The position numbers were made by a program, and so were the translations under genes. This document shows, piece after piece, positions 18,472 through 26,111 of a stretch of DNA of 64,000 bases. Numbering within the stretch: the first letter of the stretch is position 1; each line of letters opens with the position of its first letter. Under the pieces are notes generated by a model that saw only the letters and a list, made by a program, of their open reading frames with translations, searched no databases and had not been told where the DNA came from. The stretch is from Bacteroidota bacterium (GTDB lineage Bacteria > Bacteroidota > Ignavibacteria > UBA10030 > UBA6906), in the NCBI GenBank assembly GCA_019637975.1, contig JAHBUR010000015.1, forward strand, positions 1 to 64,000. The letters run 5' to 3'.

Positions 18472-19187
18472 ATGCCAAACCGCGGAGGATCCGGCACAAT
18501 CGCCGGAATAGAATTTCAGCTTTGGTTCACCGCAACGAAGCTGGCGGATGCGTTCTTCGACGAGAGTTTGAGCGTCCATCCCGAAGCGGATGTTATTGAC
18601 ATCCCCGAAGGACTCGCCAAGGAGAAGATTATCCTTAAAGAACAGTTGGTGTACGTAAACGATCTCGTGACTACAAAGGACTACAAGGTCACCCACTACA
18701 ATCTCAAATATGTAGGGCCTGATGTTGCCACTTGGACGGTGAATGCACTCCTTCGCGAAAAGGTTCTACACGATTTTCTTGTTCAGCACAAGCGCACTCC
18801 CGATGCTCGGCTTATTTTCGTGAGTCAATCCCCGTGTCCGCTGTTCCAGCAGGTGTTTCACAGAGCAGCGAATGCTAGGTCTGTAACTGAAATCAAACAA
18901 AAACTGGGCAGCGAAAAGAACCGGAATGCTTTGGCTTCGGTCAAATTGAAAAGTACCGGCCGAAAACGTTGCCTTTGTCACCAGCTTGGATATTCGAGAA
19001 ATGTCTGAAGCCCTTCTACCCGTCGGCCAACCGGCAAAGAGACAAACAGGACTTCCTGATTGGTGCTTCAGAGGTCTGGCTTCTTGGCAGCACCAGCGGA
19101 CGTGTCAAGGACACGGACGCCCTTGAGGAGGTATTCGAAAAGCTCGCGGAGCGGCTCGTAGCTATGAATGCGCAAAGCGATTCCTGA
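18472..19187 (+). pseudogene. frameshifted DUF4297/Cap4-like nuclease-domain gene
   Basis: The first frame (from ATG 18472) begins GGSGTIAGIEFQLWFTATKL, resembling the start of dsDNA nuclease domains of Cap4/DUF4297 type, and has a possible catalytic lysine in HYNLKYVGP. It runs into a foreign-looking tail at about 18925 and stops at 19008. The reading continues in a second frame: FGQIEKYRPKTLPLSPAWIF, then KQDFLIGASEVWLLG, ending at 19187. Joined, this makes about 238 residues with one frameshift. The family call is tentative. It directly follows the abiE pair, in the same defence island. Confidence 0.45.
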
Positions 19188-19280
19188 CACACCCGGTCCC
19201 CTCCGGTCTTTCACCATTTTGGAATTTGTTTTTTGGAGTTTGGAATTTCCACTCCAGTCTTCCGTCCCCAGTCTTCCGTC

Positions 19281-19326
19281 TCAACCTTAACCTCAATCTT
19301 ATCCTCAATCTTAACCTCATCCTGAC
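19281..19326 (+). repeat. degenerate hexamer tract T1 (YTYAACC-like)
   Basis: Imperfect six-base periodicity (TCAACCTTAACCTCAATC and so on). The same motif, always on the + strand, recurs at 26927, 29753, 30367, 30655 and inside a gene at 30947. Confidence 0.75.
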
Positions 19327-19399
19327 CCCGTCACCCCCCTCACCCCTCACCCCTCCTCGCTCATGCGCCCGCGCATAGGCAAAGCCGTATGTGCTGTTG

Positions 19400-19430
19400 T
19401 ATCTTTGTCGCTCCTCAATGCTCCTGAGGA
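19400..19430 (+). promoter_or_regulatory. possible -7 box and operator of the XRE gene
   Basis: TATCTTTG at 19400-19407 fits the Bacteroidota -7 consensus TAnnTTTG, though no clear -33 TTG is seen. A six-base inverted repeat TCCTCA/TGAGGA (19412-19417, 19425-19430) lies just after it, a plausible binding site for the XRE regulator encoded downstream. Confidence 0.35.
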
Positions 19431-19573
19431 ACAAAGAATTTTCACAAGAGGGTATGGCGATTGGTCGCAAGAAGTCGCTTCTTGCAACCGGAGGACGTAT
19501 GAAAGCTTGACGCACAAAACCACTGGACTTCTCCTTTCTGCAGAAACTTGGTGCACGCATTCGCCACGTCCGG

Positions 19574-19927
19574 ATGTTTCACCGCAACATCACGCAGGAG
19601 GACCTCGCCGCGCGGGCACATACCTACCCGTCGCAGATTTCCCGCATTGAGTGCGGCTCGTATCATGGATTGACCATCCTCTCCCTCAAAGCCGTTGCCG
19701 ATGCACTCGGAACGCACATTGCCGACCTCACGAATCCGCAAACCGGACACTCAGTCGATGACCTTGAACTCCAACGACTCTTTACCCGTGTACAAATGCT
19801 GAACGACGAAGAAAAGCAACTCATCGCCGGGACACTTCGTGCAGTACTGGACAATATGCCCGGTCATCAGAAGCCTGTCACGTCAAAAGATCAGTTGCTC
19901 TTATTCGCCAAATCACAACCGAACTGA
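19574..19927 (+). CDS. XRE-family transcriptional regulator with damaged 5' end
   Basis: The coding frame holds a helix-turn-helix of the XRE type: ITQEDLAARAHTYPSQISRI, then the ECGS and LKAVADALG lines. The natural start should be the ATG at 19499, which has a strong ribosome site (GGAGG, 19491-19495). In the same frame that ATG is followed by only two codons and then TGA (19508-19510), after which the frame is open: FLQKLGARIRHVR includes helix 1 of the domain. ATG 19574 would cut helix 1, so translation from it may give an impaired protein. A CTG at 19523 or 19538 is another possibility. It is either a recent nonsense mutant, or an unusual start or leader. Confidence 0.6.
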   Translation: MFHRNITQEDLAARAHTYPSQISRIECGSYHGLTILSLKAVADALGTHIADLTNPQTGHSVDDLELQRLFTRVQMLNDEEKQLIAGTLRAVLDNMPGHQKPVTSKDQLLLFAKSQPN

Positions 19928-20029
19928 TTCACATCTATACCTGCGCACACGCTGCCTGTGCGTATCAACTGTTCATCAACAATAACGCATTCAGGGGAGT
20001 AAGCATGGGGGAACTGACACTCATTCTCC

Positions 20030-20953
20030 ATGCCCGAACCCCTCATCGGAGAGCACCCGTCTCTTCGACATGTCAGAAAGCGGATACCACACCTCGCAGC
20101 TTCAGGCGAGCCTCTGGTCATTGTCGGCGAGCATGGCACCGGCAAATCCCTCGTCGCTGAACATATTCATGCGCAGAGTCCTTTCGCACGCGACAAACTC
20201 GTCACCGTTGATTGCACCCTTCTGGATGATCGTGACCAACTCAACCTGCTGTTTGGCGATCCGTCTTCTGAAAGACGTAGTCCGCTACATCGTCGAAGAA
20301 TGGTTGTCATCAAGAATCCTCTCAAAGGGTGCGATGGGTTCAAAGACTTGCTCCTCAATGCCCTCAATACAGGAATGGCTTGGAACTTCCGGTCCCGCAG
20401 CTATGTGCCAATCGCTGCACGCGTCATCCTGATTCTTGATTCTCACCCGGTCTCACTCCAATTGACAACAACGCTCGATCATCGACTCGCAAAAGCATTG
20501 ATACAATGTCGTAGTATTACACTTCCTCCTCTGTCAAAACGCAAGGGGGATATTCTGCTGCTTACCAGGCACTTCATCGCAGCGCTTTCTGGCGAAGAGA
20601 AAGGGAGAGTATTTCGCGGTGTTGGTTCGTACGGGAACCCGACGAAGGAACTGAGATCACTGTTACTCCATCACCATTGGGAACGCAATATTCTTGAGTT
20701 GAAAGCGTTCATTCGACGATTAATCATTGAAAAGCCGGAAGATCTCTTAGACGAGTCAAAACAACAAGCAATGACGGAAGCGCAAATCATGATCGAAGGG
20801 GGAAGAGGATTCGATGTGAAGGCGATGGTTGCTCGAATTGAGTCATTACTTGTTGCAGACGCAGTACGACAAAACAAAGGCAAGAAACTCACCACCTCCT
20901 ATCTGCTTGGTATATCGAGAAGATCGATTCATCGCTATACCAGCAGGAAATAG
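20030..20953 (+). CDS. degenerate sigma-54-activator-like AAA+ protein
   Basis: 307 residues. The AAA+ core resembles NtrC-type activators: LIGEHPSLRHVRKRI, Walker A GEHGTGKS (about 34-41), DCTLLDD, and PPLSKRKGDILLLTRHF (about 168). A Fis-like helix-turn-helix ends the protein (ADAVRQNKGKKLTTSYLLGI, then SRRSIHR). The GAFTGA loop that touches sigma-54 is absent. The Walker B position reads MVVIKNPLKG, with no acidic pair, so ATP hydrolysis and sigma-54 activation are doubtful. It may act as a DNA-binding regulator of the element. No Shine-Dalgarno site is seen before ATG 20030. Confidence 0.7.
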   Translation: MPEPLIGEHPSLRHVRKRIPHLAASGEPLVIVGEHGTGKSLVAEHIHAQSPFARDKLVTVDCTLLDDRDQLNLLFGDPSSERRSPLHRRRMVVIKNPLKGCDGFKDLLLNALNTGMAWNFRSRSYVPIAARVILILDSHPVSLQLTTTLDHRLAKALIQCRSITLPPLSKRKGDILLLTRHFIAALSGEEKGRVFRGVGSYGNPTKELRSLLLHHHWERNILELKAFIRRLIIEKPEDLLDESKQQAMTEAQIMIEGGRGFDVKAMVARIESLLVADAVRQNKGKKLTTSYLLGISRRSIHRYTSRK

Positions 20954-21466
20954 AATTCTTCTAGGTACCACTGCACGAAAGTATCAAGCATAAGTGCAGG
21001 AGGAACGACATACTTGCAGACTCCGTTATCCACAACCTTCGTCAGATGTTTCCATGGGTGACAAGTAAGACTTCTGACTTAAAAAACAAGTGGGCAAATC
21101 TGCCCACTTGTTTGCCCCATCAAGTGCCCTAAATTGTCCCCCGTAACACTGGTCAAAATAAATTTTCTCATCAAAGGATTCTTGCGTGATCATCCAGGTA
21201 ACGGACAATCCAAATTTCACTGAGCACATATTCCCTCTGCTGTCTTGGGCTCCCTTGGTGAGGTCAACCATTCTATACCACGGTTCTCCGAAATCCGTGG
21301 CTTGGTGGGATGGCGGCGATGGTAGCCTGCCCCGACTTGTCGGGATGTGTTTACTATTCACTTGTGAAACCGATGGGCGACGACTCTCCATGGACCGGCC
21401 TACGACCTCGCAGAGCTGGTCGAGCGGTGAACAAAGAGAAACGACCGCACCTCACTCCTTGCCCTT
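20954..21466. other. intergenic stretch before the first structured repeat
   Basis: No gene is supported. A frame beginning MIIQVTDNPNFTEHIFPLLS (from 21186) looks like decayed coding sequence of unknown type and runs out of phase into the repeat. The stretch also contains the strong hairpin at 21084-21113. Confidence 0.5.
21084..21113 (-). terminator. intrinsic terminator hairpin, best on the minus strand
   Basis: A perfect 13-base inverted repeat, AAACAAGTGGGCA (21084-21096) and TGCCCACTTGTTT (21101-21113), has a 4-base loop. Six A residues at 21081-21086 become a U-run on the minus strand. On the + strand only three T follow. It may end + transcripts from the AAA+ gene less efficiently. 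Confidence 0.55.
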
Positions 21467-21662
21467 CGAAATCGACGGCGGGGTGCGGCGGGAAGATTCA
21501 ATCGAAGGGTTTCAATTTCGGTGCAGATGCAGTCAGTCAGAATTTCGGACACTCTTTTGCGCACCGAAATTGGCGGCGAAAGCACTGGCGATTGAATCGT
21601 GCCTTTCGATTTCGGCGTCGTTTCTTTCCCGCCGCTTTCTTTGGACGAGCAAAGAAAGCGGC
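21467..21662 (+). repeat. structured nested-stem repeat, copy 1
   Basis: Outer stem CGAAATCGA (21467) with TCGATTTCG (21606). Middle stem GATTCAATCG (21495) with CGATTGAATC (21589). Inner stem CAATTTCGGTGC (21513) with GCACCGAAATTG (21561). Separate downstream hairpin GCCGCTTTCTTT (21631) with AAAGAAAGCGGC (21651). This is the first of seven copies with the same architecture. Confidence 0.85.
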
Positions 21663-21671
21663 GCACAGCTT

Positions 21672-21791
21672 GTTATCAATAACCCCATTTGTCACAATCC
21701 GGTTATCAGCAAATGATACCCATTTCCGCCCCCTATAAGGAAATATTTTTCGAGAGCTGCGTGAAAACCATTTTGCATAATCCAGTTATCA
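21672..21791 (+). promoter_or_regulatory. GTTATCA motifs around the recombinase-like gene start
   Basis: GTTATCAATAAC (21672-21683) is nearly palindromic. AATCCGGTTATCA (21696-21708) and AATCCAGTTATCA (21779-21791) are direct repeats differing at one base; the second lies inside the coding frame if ATG 21713 is used. They could be binding sites for the recombinase-like protein or a repressor. Confidence 0.35.
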
Positions 21792-22729
21792 AATCCGAAG
21801 ACGTACACGACAGTGCAGCCACCGCACATGTCCTCCCGCTCGAAGGATCCATTTCGGGAAGCGAAGCGCCCGTCTGCCAAGATGCAACCCATGAGGCGGG
21901 CGGGAGGGACGCGGTTATCTGCGACGATCAGCTCCTTGTGATGTTCCTCGAATCCCTTCAGGCAAATACGGCATCCGCCAATACCGTCCGTGCTTATGGT
22001 GCAGACATCCGGCGGTTCATGGACTTCACCGCTCTGCGTGGACGCAGAGAGCTTGTCGATCTTCAGTCTTCGGATATCAACCTTTTTCTCAGGCAACTTA
22101 CACTCGAAGACGCTTCAGCTTCAACCGTTCGGCGGACAAGGGCCGCGCTGAAGAAGTTCTTCCGCTTTCACCTGGAGAACGGAACAATCGCCTCGAATCC
22201 CTTTGAAGGGGCACTGCTGGAAGAGGCATTGAGCGACCGGCTCACACTCTCCTCGATTATCAGCATGGCCCTGTATCTTCAACGTCGATCGGCGTCGGAG
22301 GGCAATGGGGGAGCCCTCCGGTACCGGCGGGACGAACTCATCCTGTTGCTGATGCTCATCTATGGCATCCGGCAGTATCATGTGCCCGGACTGAAACTCT
22401 CGGCAATGAAAAAGGAGGGCCGTTCGGTCCTGCTTGCCGTCTCGGAAGAATGTTCTCTGAGACTCGAAGGCATAGTCCTGACGAAGTTCTATCACTACCT
22501 CAGACACCGTGACTCAAAATCCGATATCATCTTCGTTGAGCCCGACACTGGCAAACCGGTCGCAGCACGAACCCTGCATTCATTGATGATCGAGTTGTCA
22601 TATGCCGTCCGTGTGCAGGTCAACCCGAGAACGCTGCACCACACGTTCCTGCACCTCCATCGCGACCCGGGCGACGCCTCCCAACTCCTCCACAACCTCG
22701 CCCAACTCGAGGAGGAGAATTATCAATGA
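21713..22729 (+). CDS. tyrosine-recombinase-like protein with altered catalytic site
   Basis: About 338 residues from ATG 21713; the first 75 are poorly conserved and the real start may be later. The SAM-like core-binding domain is clear: LESLQANTASANTVRAYGAD, then STVRRTRAALKKFFRFHLEN. In the catalytic domain the box I arginine is kept (LIYGIRQYHVPGLKL). The box II motif HxLRH reads RTLHHTF, so both H and R are replaced. The GKG.K line is absent, LGH reads LHN, and the last residues NYQ may hold the tyrosine. It probably cannot recombine DNA in the usual way. The start codon of the next gene overlaps the stop (ATGA). Confidence 0.7.
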   Translation: MIPISAPYKEIFFESCVKTILHNPVIKSEDVHDSAATAHVLPLEGSISGSEAPVCQDATHEAGGRDAVICDDQLLVMFLESLQANTASANTVRAYGADIRRFMDFTALRGRRELVDLQSSDINLFLRQLTLEDASASTVRRTRAALKKFFRFHLENGTIASNPFEGALLEEALSDRLTLSSIISMALYLQRRSASEGNGGALRYRRDELILLLMLIYGIRQYHVPGLKLSAMKKEGRSVLLAVSEECSLRLEGIVLTKFYHYLRHRDSKSDIIFVEPDTGKPVAARTLHSLMIELSYAVRVQVNPRTLHHTFLHLHRDPGDASQLLHNLAQLEEENYQ

Positions 22730-23337
22730 ATCCGCGATGTGCGAAATCGTCGGCAGTGTGGAACGGAAAGATTCAATCGAAGGGGTTCAATTTCGGTGCA
22801 TTTCAAAAATCCTGTCGAATATTATCTACTGCTTCCGCACCGAAATTGATGGCCAAGGCGTTGGCGATTGAATCGTGCGCTACGATTTCGCAGGTTCTCT
22901 TTGGTACTTTCTCTTTGAAGAGAAAGTACGAACAAGAACCGAGCCCCGCCTTTGCAGCAATCCGGGCTCAGGGTTCTTTGTTCGCGATTGCAGTTCTTCT
23001 CAGTTCGTGTTCCCTTCCTTCACAAACAGACCTCCTCGTCAGCAGCCTGCGCTGTGCGCCCAGTGCCTTCGACTCCTTCCGTACGAACACGGAGATCCGC
23101 TACACCCTGGCGAAGCCCGCAACCGTCAGCATCTACATTGCCAGGCGTGATGCAACCGGACAACTGGTTCTCGTCAACACGTTAGCGCGGAACATCTATG
23201 AAACTAAAGGTTCGCACGGACACACCTGGCTTGGCGACACTGCCGCCGGCGTCTTCGCGGAAAGTGGCCTCTACATCGCAATCTTGGAAATCGAAAACTC
23301 ACGCTATGAAACTACCGTCCGCATCTTCCATTTCTAG
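22726..23337 (+). CDS. FlgD-Ig-like lipoprotein, possible N-terminal repeat readthrough
   Basis: The frame is open from ATG 22726 (overlapping the recombinase-like stop) through structured repeat copy 2 to 23337, 203 codons. The recognisable protein starts later: SLFAIAVLLSSCSLPSQ is a lipoprotein signal with lipobox LSSC. The domain that follows (TEIRYTLAKPATVSIYI, then HTWLGDTAAGVFAESGLYIA) matches the FlgD-type Ig fold seen in Bacteroidota surface proteins. TTG 22978 or ATC 22960 are alternative starts that exclude the repeat. Which start is used decides whether the first 68 residues are repeat-encoded. It is probably a small outer-membrane or periplasmic lipoprotein. Confidence 0.55.
   Translation: MNPRCAKSSAVWNGKIQSKGFNFGAFQKSCRILSTASAPKLMAKALAIESCATISQVLFGTFSLKRKYEQEPSPAFAAIRAQGSLFAIAVLLSSCSLPSQTDLLVSSLRCAPSAFDSFRTNTEIRYTLAKPATVSIYIARRDATGQLVLVNTLARNIYETKGSHGHTWLGDTAAGVFAESGLYIAILEIENSRYETTVRIFHF
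22741..22929 (+). repeat. structured nested-stem repeat, copy 2
   Basis: Begins 12 bases after the recombinase-like stop. Outer GCGAAATCGT (22741) with ACGATTTCGC (22882). Middle GATTCAATCG (22770) with CGATTGAATC (22865). Inner CAATTTCGGTGC (22788) with GCACCGAAATTG (22837). Hairpin GTACTTTCTCTT (22904) with AAGAGAAAGTAC (22918). The frame of the lipoprotein gene passes through it without a stop. Confidence 0.88.
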
Positions 23338-23375
23338 AACCGTCGACTCACTGCCCGTCGAGAGCAGTCCAGATT

Positions 23376-23570
23376 TTCGAAATCGGCCGCCATCGCGCAG
23401 GAAAGATTCACTCGAAGCGTTTCAATTTCGGTGCAAATACTCTTCGTCGGAACGTTCCACAAAACCGCACGCACCGAAATTGGCGGCCTCTGGGCTGGCG
23501 AGTGAATCGTGCGTTCCGATTTCGAAGGGAGTTTCTTTGGTTCTTTCTTTGCTCCCGTCAAAGAAAGAAC
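23376..23570 (+). repeat. structured nested-stem repeat, copy 3
   Basis: Begins 38 bases after the lipoprotein stop. Outer TTCGAAATCGG (23376) with CCGATTTCGAA (23516). Middle GATTCACTCG (23405) with CGAGTGAATC (23499), a paired A-to-C and T-to-G change relative to copies 1 and 2. Inner CAATTTCGGTGC (23423) with GCACCGAAATTG (23471). Hairpin GTTCTTTCTTTG (23540) with CAAAGAAAGAAC (23559). Confidence 0.88.
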
Positions 23571-23669
23571 ACACCACTAAGTTGACCGCAGATGTTCTCT
23601 TTCTCGCTAAACGTAGTAGTTGCTTTCATAATTCACTCAACGATCCACAATCCAAACAGGAGGTACACC

Positions 23670-24500
23670 ATGCACACCCCACAACCCTTGCGGCCCCTTC
23701 TTTCCTTCGTCAGGAAGAGCCCGCTCATACCGGTTTTCACGCTGGCTGTTGCTGCCGTAATCTACGGCTGCTTCAAATCGCAGCCCGTGGAGCCGACCAC
23801 CGCGCTGAATCCCGGTTCATTTGAATCGACCGGCGAGGATTTTCTCATCAATGCACTTGATGAGATTCATTCCATTGCCGAATGGGCGCAGGCAGTCCCG
23901 CCGCGGAGTCCGAAGTTGCCACCGCGTGAACGCAAAGTGTTGTTGTCAAAGGCTTCAGGCGACAGCGTCTATGTGTACGGACAAATCACCGCGGACGGGT
24001 TTGGCGCAGTCGTCACCGAACGTCACGCGTACCCCAAAGGACTCCTGCTGATTACCGTGCGGAAGTCGCACGGCGGAAACGGCGGCCGGATCGTCACGGA
24101 AACCAAGCGCTTCATCACGTTCGAGAATTTCCAGAACGACATCCCGTCGCAATCCAATCTCACCGAGGTCTACACGATTGCTGACACGATTGTTACACGT
24201 GTTCTCCGCAATGGACTTCTGGAAACCTACACCTTCCGGCTCCCGGTTGTGACTCGGACCGTGAATGCCGTAACGGGTGCCGTGACAGTCACGCGTCGGT
24301 TTGGCGCCGACGGCTCCATTGTCTCCGAACGAAGGGATGGCACCGGCGCACTCATTCAAACCGCACGCAGTAGCGGACTCGTCGATGGCAGCCTTCTGAC
24401 ACGCACGGAATACCCGGACAGTACCTGGCGTAGCGTTCGCACACTTGGTCAGGCCGATGGCTCGATTCTCCGTGAGATTACCTCAGGGCGTGGACTATGA
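23670..24500 (+). CDS. secreted lipoprotein of unknown function
   Basis: 276 residues from ATG 23670, chosen for its ribosome site (AGGAGG, 23658-23663). An N-terminal signal ending VAAVIYGCFKSQ gives a lipobox, so it is a predicted lipoprotein. The C-terminal half contains short turn-rich units (TGAVTVTRRFGADGSIVSER, GTGALIQTARSSGLVDGSLL) that suggest a beta-rich, repeat-like fold. No family is recognised. The next gene overlaps by four bases (ATGA), so it is co-translated with a TolC-like protein. Together they suggest an envelope role for this part of the element. Confidence 0.7.
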   Translation: MHTPQPLRPLLSFVRKSPLIPVFTLAVAAVIYGCFKSQPVEPTTALNPGSFESTGEDFLINALDEIHSIAEWAQAVPPRSPKLPPRERKVLLSKASGDSVYVYGQITADGFGAVVTERHAYPKGLLLITVRKSHGGNGGRIVTETKRFITFENFQNDIPSQSNLTEVYTIADTIVTRVLRNGLLETYTFRLPVVTRTVNAVTGAVTVTRRFGADGSIVSERRDGTGALIQTARSSGLVDGSLLTRTEYPDSTWRSVRTLGQADGSILREITSGRGL

Positions 24501-25621
24501 CATACGCTCAGGGGTTCAACGTGCTCGCCGGATGTTGCAGGAGCAAGGCGGGCAGGTGGGTTGCCATTGTTCTGGTATTCGTCCTCCCGGACCAATGCGC
24601 CGTTGGACAAACCGTCCCCGACTTCCAGGATGAGTTGGGGGCGGACCCTGAGCAACTGATCGTCGATCGTCATAGTTATCCACAGATCAAAGCAACAACA
24701 TTCCATAGTCCCGAAATCGTCGGCCAACAAGGCTATCTCTCCCCGGATGAGCGGAGGGATTCCAGACGTGATTTGAAATTTCGGTCGCTTCAACCCGGCA
24801 TCACTATAGAAAGCCGAAATTTCCCTTCTTCATCCGTCGGCGTATTACCAGGGAAAGCATTACGATTTCGGGACACGTTTTCCGGTATCTATCAAGAATT
24901 CTGTCGTACGGGATCCCGCTCCGCGGGACTTTCGTCCATTTCTTTCGTAAAGAAATGGACAACTGGCAATACGTCTGTGCAACAATCGTCACGAACTGAA
25001 TCAGGCAATGTGCAATTGGATGCGAAACCGATCACAGATTCACTCAGCAGGGTGGAGCAGGGGAAAGACATTGTCTTTTCAGTTTCGCGCACAGACTCTC
25101 TCACCCTTCAACTACTTGACATTGAAATCGCACAAGCGGAACTCGAGGCAGCCGCGACCGACTTCTGGCACAGACTCATCCCCGATATTCGGGTCTCTGC
25201 GAACTTCGGTGTCCAGCAACTTGCCTTCGTCGATCCGACAACCTTTACGCCCTACAAGCTGCCAAAGGATTCGTACCGGCTCACCCTTTCACTCTCGTTG
25301 AGTGATATCTGGAATTCGAAACAACACGAGCAAGCACTCCTTGTCCTCGACAGGCTCCGGATCAAGAAGAGGGAGTTGGAGCAGAAACTCGATACAGACA
25401 AACACCGGCTGCTTCGCCATCGTGCAGCGTTGCAGAAAGAACTGGATTTCAGGCTTGAGGAGTTGAGCCTTTTGCAGCAAAGCCTCAAGTACACACAATT
25501 ACTCTTCGAAGAGGGCAAAGCGGACTTCAATGCCCTTGTCAGAGCAAAACGACAGGTTTTAAACGTTGAGAAATCCATCTCAATGACCAGGACACGGCAA
25601 GCAGGTGCAGAGACTGAATAG
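24497..25621 (+). CDS. TolC-like outer membrane protein carrying an in-frame structured repeat
   Basis: 374 codons. An N-terminal signal (VAIVLVFVLPDQCAVGQ) is followed by a short linker, then residues about 71-155 are encoded by structured repeat copy 4, read in frame without a stop. After it comes one OEP/TolC-type repeat: helix SLTLQLLDIEIAQAELEAAA, strands (IPDIRVSANFGV, YRLTLSLSLSDIW) and a long helix pair (KKRELEQKLDTDKHRLLRHR, LLFEEGKADFNALVRAKRQV). Typical TolC proteins have two such repeats and about 420-480 residues, so this is a half-size or damaged member. It overlaps the upstream lipoprotein gene (ATGA). Whether the repeat-encoded insert is tolerated is unknown. Confidence 0.6.
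   Translation: MTYAQGFNVLAGCCRSKAGRWVAIVLVFVLPDQCAVGQTVPDFQDELGADPEQLIVDRHSYPQIKATTFHSPEIVGQQGYLSPDERRDSRRDLKFRSLQPGITIESRNFPSSSVGVLPGKALRFRDTFSGIYQEFCRTGSRSAGLSSISFVKKWTTGNTSVQQSSRTESGNVQLDAKPITDSLSRVEQGKDIVFSVSRTDSLTLQLLDIEIAQAELEAAATDFWHRLIPDIRVSANFGVQQLAFVDPTTFTPYKLPKDSYRLTLSLSLSDIWNSKQHEQALLVLDRLRIKKRELEQKLDTDKHRLLRHRAALQKELDFRLEELSLLQQSLKYTQLLFEEGKADFNALVRAKRQVLNVEKSISMTRTRQAGAETE
24709..24960 (+). repeat. structured nested-stem repeat, copy 4 (inside the TolC-like gene)
   Basis: Outer TCCCGAAATCGT (24709) with ACGATTTCGGGA (24862), 12 perfect pairs. Middle CGGATGA (24744) with TCATCCG (24830). Inner GAAATTTCGG (24775) with CCGAAATTTC (24814). An extra small hairpin CCCGC/GCGGG sits at 24915-24927. 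Final hairpin GTCCATTTCTTT (24934) with AAAGAAATGGAC (24949). It is the longest copy and is read through in frame. Confidence 0.85.
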
Positions 25622-25648
25622 CACAGGTCTGACCAAAAACCACGCATT

Positions 25649-25817
25649 GCGAAATCGGCGGCTGTGTGCGGTGGAAGCGATGGTGAGGGTTTATGATTTC
25701 GGAGTACGAGATTTCCGACTTGCACCGAAATCATGCGGCAAGCGGTTGGGTGCCATCGCCGCGTTTCAATTCCGGAAGGATTTCTTTACCTCCTTTCTTT
25801 CTCGGAAAGAAAGGAGG
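25649..25817 (+). repeat. structured nested-stem repeat, copy 5
   Basis: Begins 28 bases after the TolC-like stop. Middle GCGATGG (25677) with CCATCGC (25753). Inner ATGATTTCGG (25693) with CCGAAATCAT (25725). The outer stem is decayed (GCGAAATCGGCGGC at 25649 against GCCGCGTTTC at 25758). Hairpin CCTCCTTTCTTTC (25789) with GAAAGAAAGGAGG (25805), 13 pairs. Confidence 0.8.
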
Positions 25818-25894
25818 AGGAGGCACTGTCCATCAAAGTATCACGATGTCTCGCGAGACCGGCTGGAAGCCAAGCTGCGATGTTAATCAGTGTC

Positions 25895-26072
25895 CCGGAA
25901 ATCGTTGGCGGGTGGGTCGGCAATCCAAACGAGCTTTGGAATTTCGGTCGCTTTACGGGGAGTCTCACGCGCAAGCCGAAATTCCGTACTTGATCAGCTT
26001 GTTCGATCCCGGCTGCAGCGTTACGATTTCCGGAAGTTCTTTTTGGTTCTTTTTCTTCCAAAGAAAAAGAAC
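25895..26072 (+). repeat. structured nested-stem repeat, copy 6
   Basis: Only 77 bases after copy 5, with no gene between. Outer CCGGAAATCGT (25895) with ACGATTTCCGG (26023). Middle AACGAGCT (25928) with AGCTTGTT (25996), including one G-T pair. Inner GGAATTTCGG (25938) with CCGAAATTCC (25976). Hairpin GTTCTTTTTCTT (26046) with AAGAAAAAGAAC (26061). Confidence 0.85.
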
Positions 26073-26111
26073 ATAACTAATCGCCGTCTATGACTCTCGA
26101 CTAATCATCAC

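Larger units (their letters stand above)
19188..19498. other. intergenic stretch, low-complexity
   Basis: No gene is supported. The stretch has a T/G-rich part (19222-19250), two similar pyrimidine-rich units (AGTCTTCCGTCCCC, AGTCTTCCGTCTCA), a hexamer tract and C-rich runs, then a possible promoter and operator near 19400-19430. The unit order matches other low-complexity leaders further right in the window. Confidence 0.6.

Noticed and set aside
19574-19927. retron or diversity-generating element in the middle region
   Set aside because: No reverse transcriptase is encoded anywhere in the window.
21186-21738. frames through structured repeat copy 1
   Set aside because: Different frames of the repeat translate to similar peptides in every copy because the DNA is repeated, not because a protein is conserved.
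23198-23824. 208-codon frame through copy 3
   Set aside because: It crosses the end of one gene, the repeat and the start of the next gene; the flanking frames are clearly the real ones.
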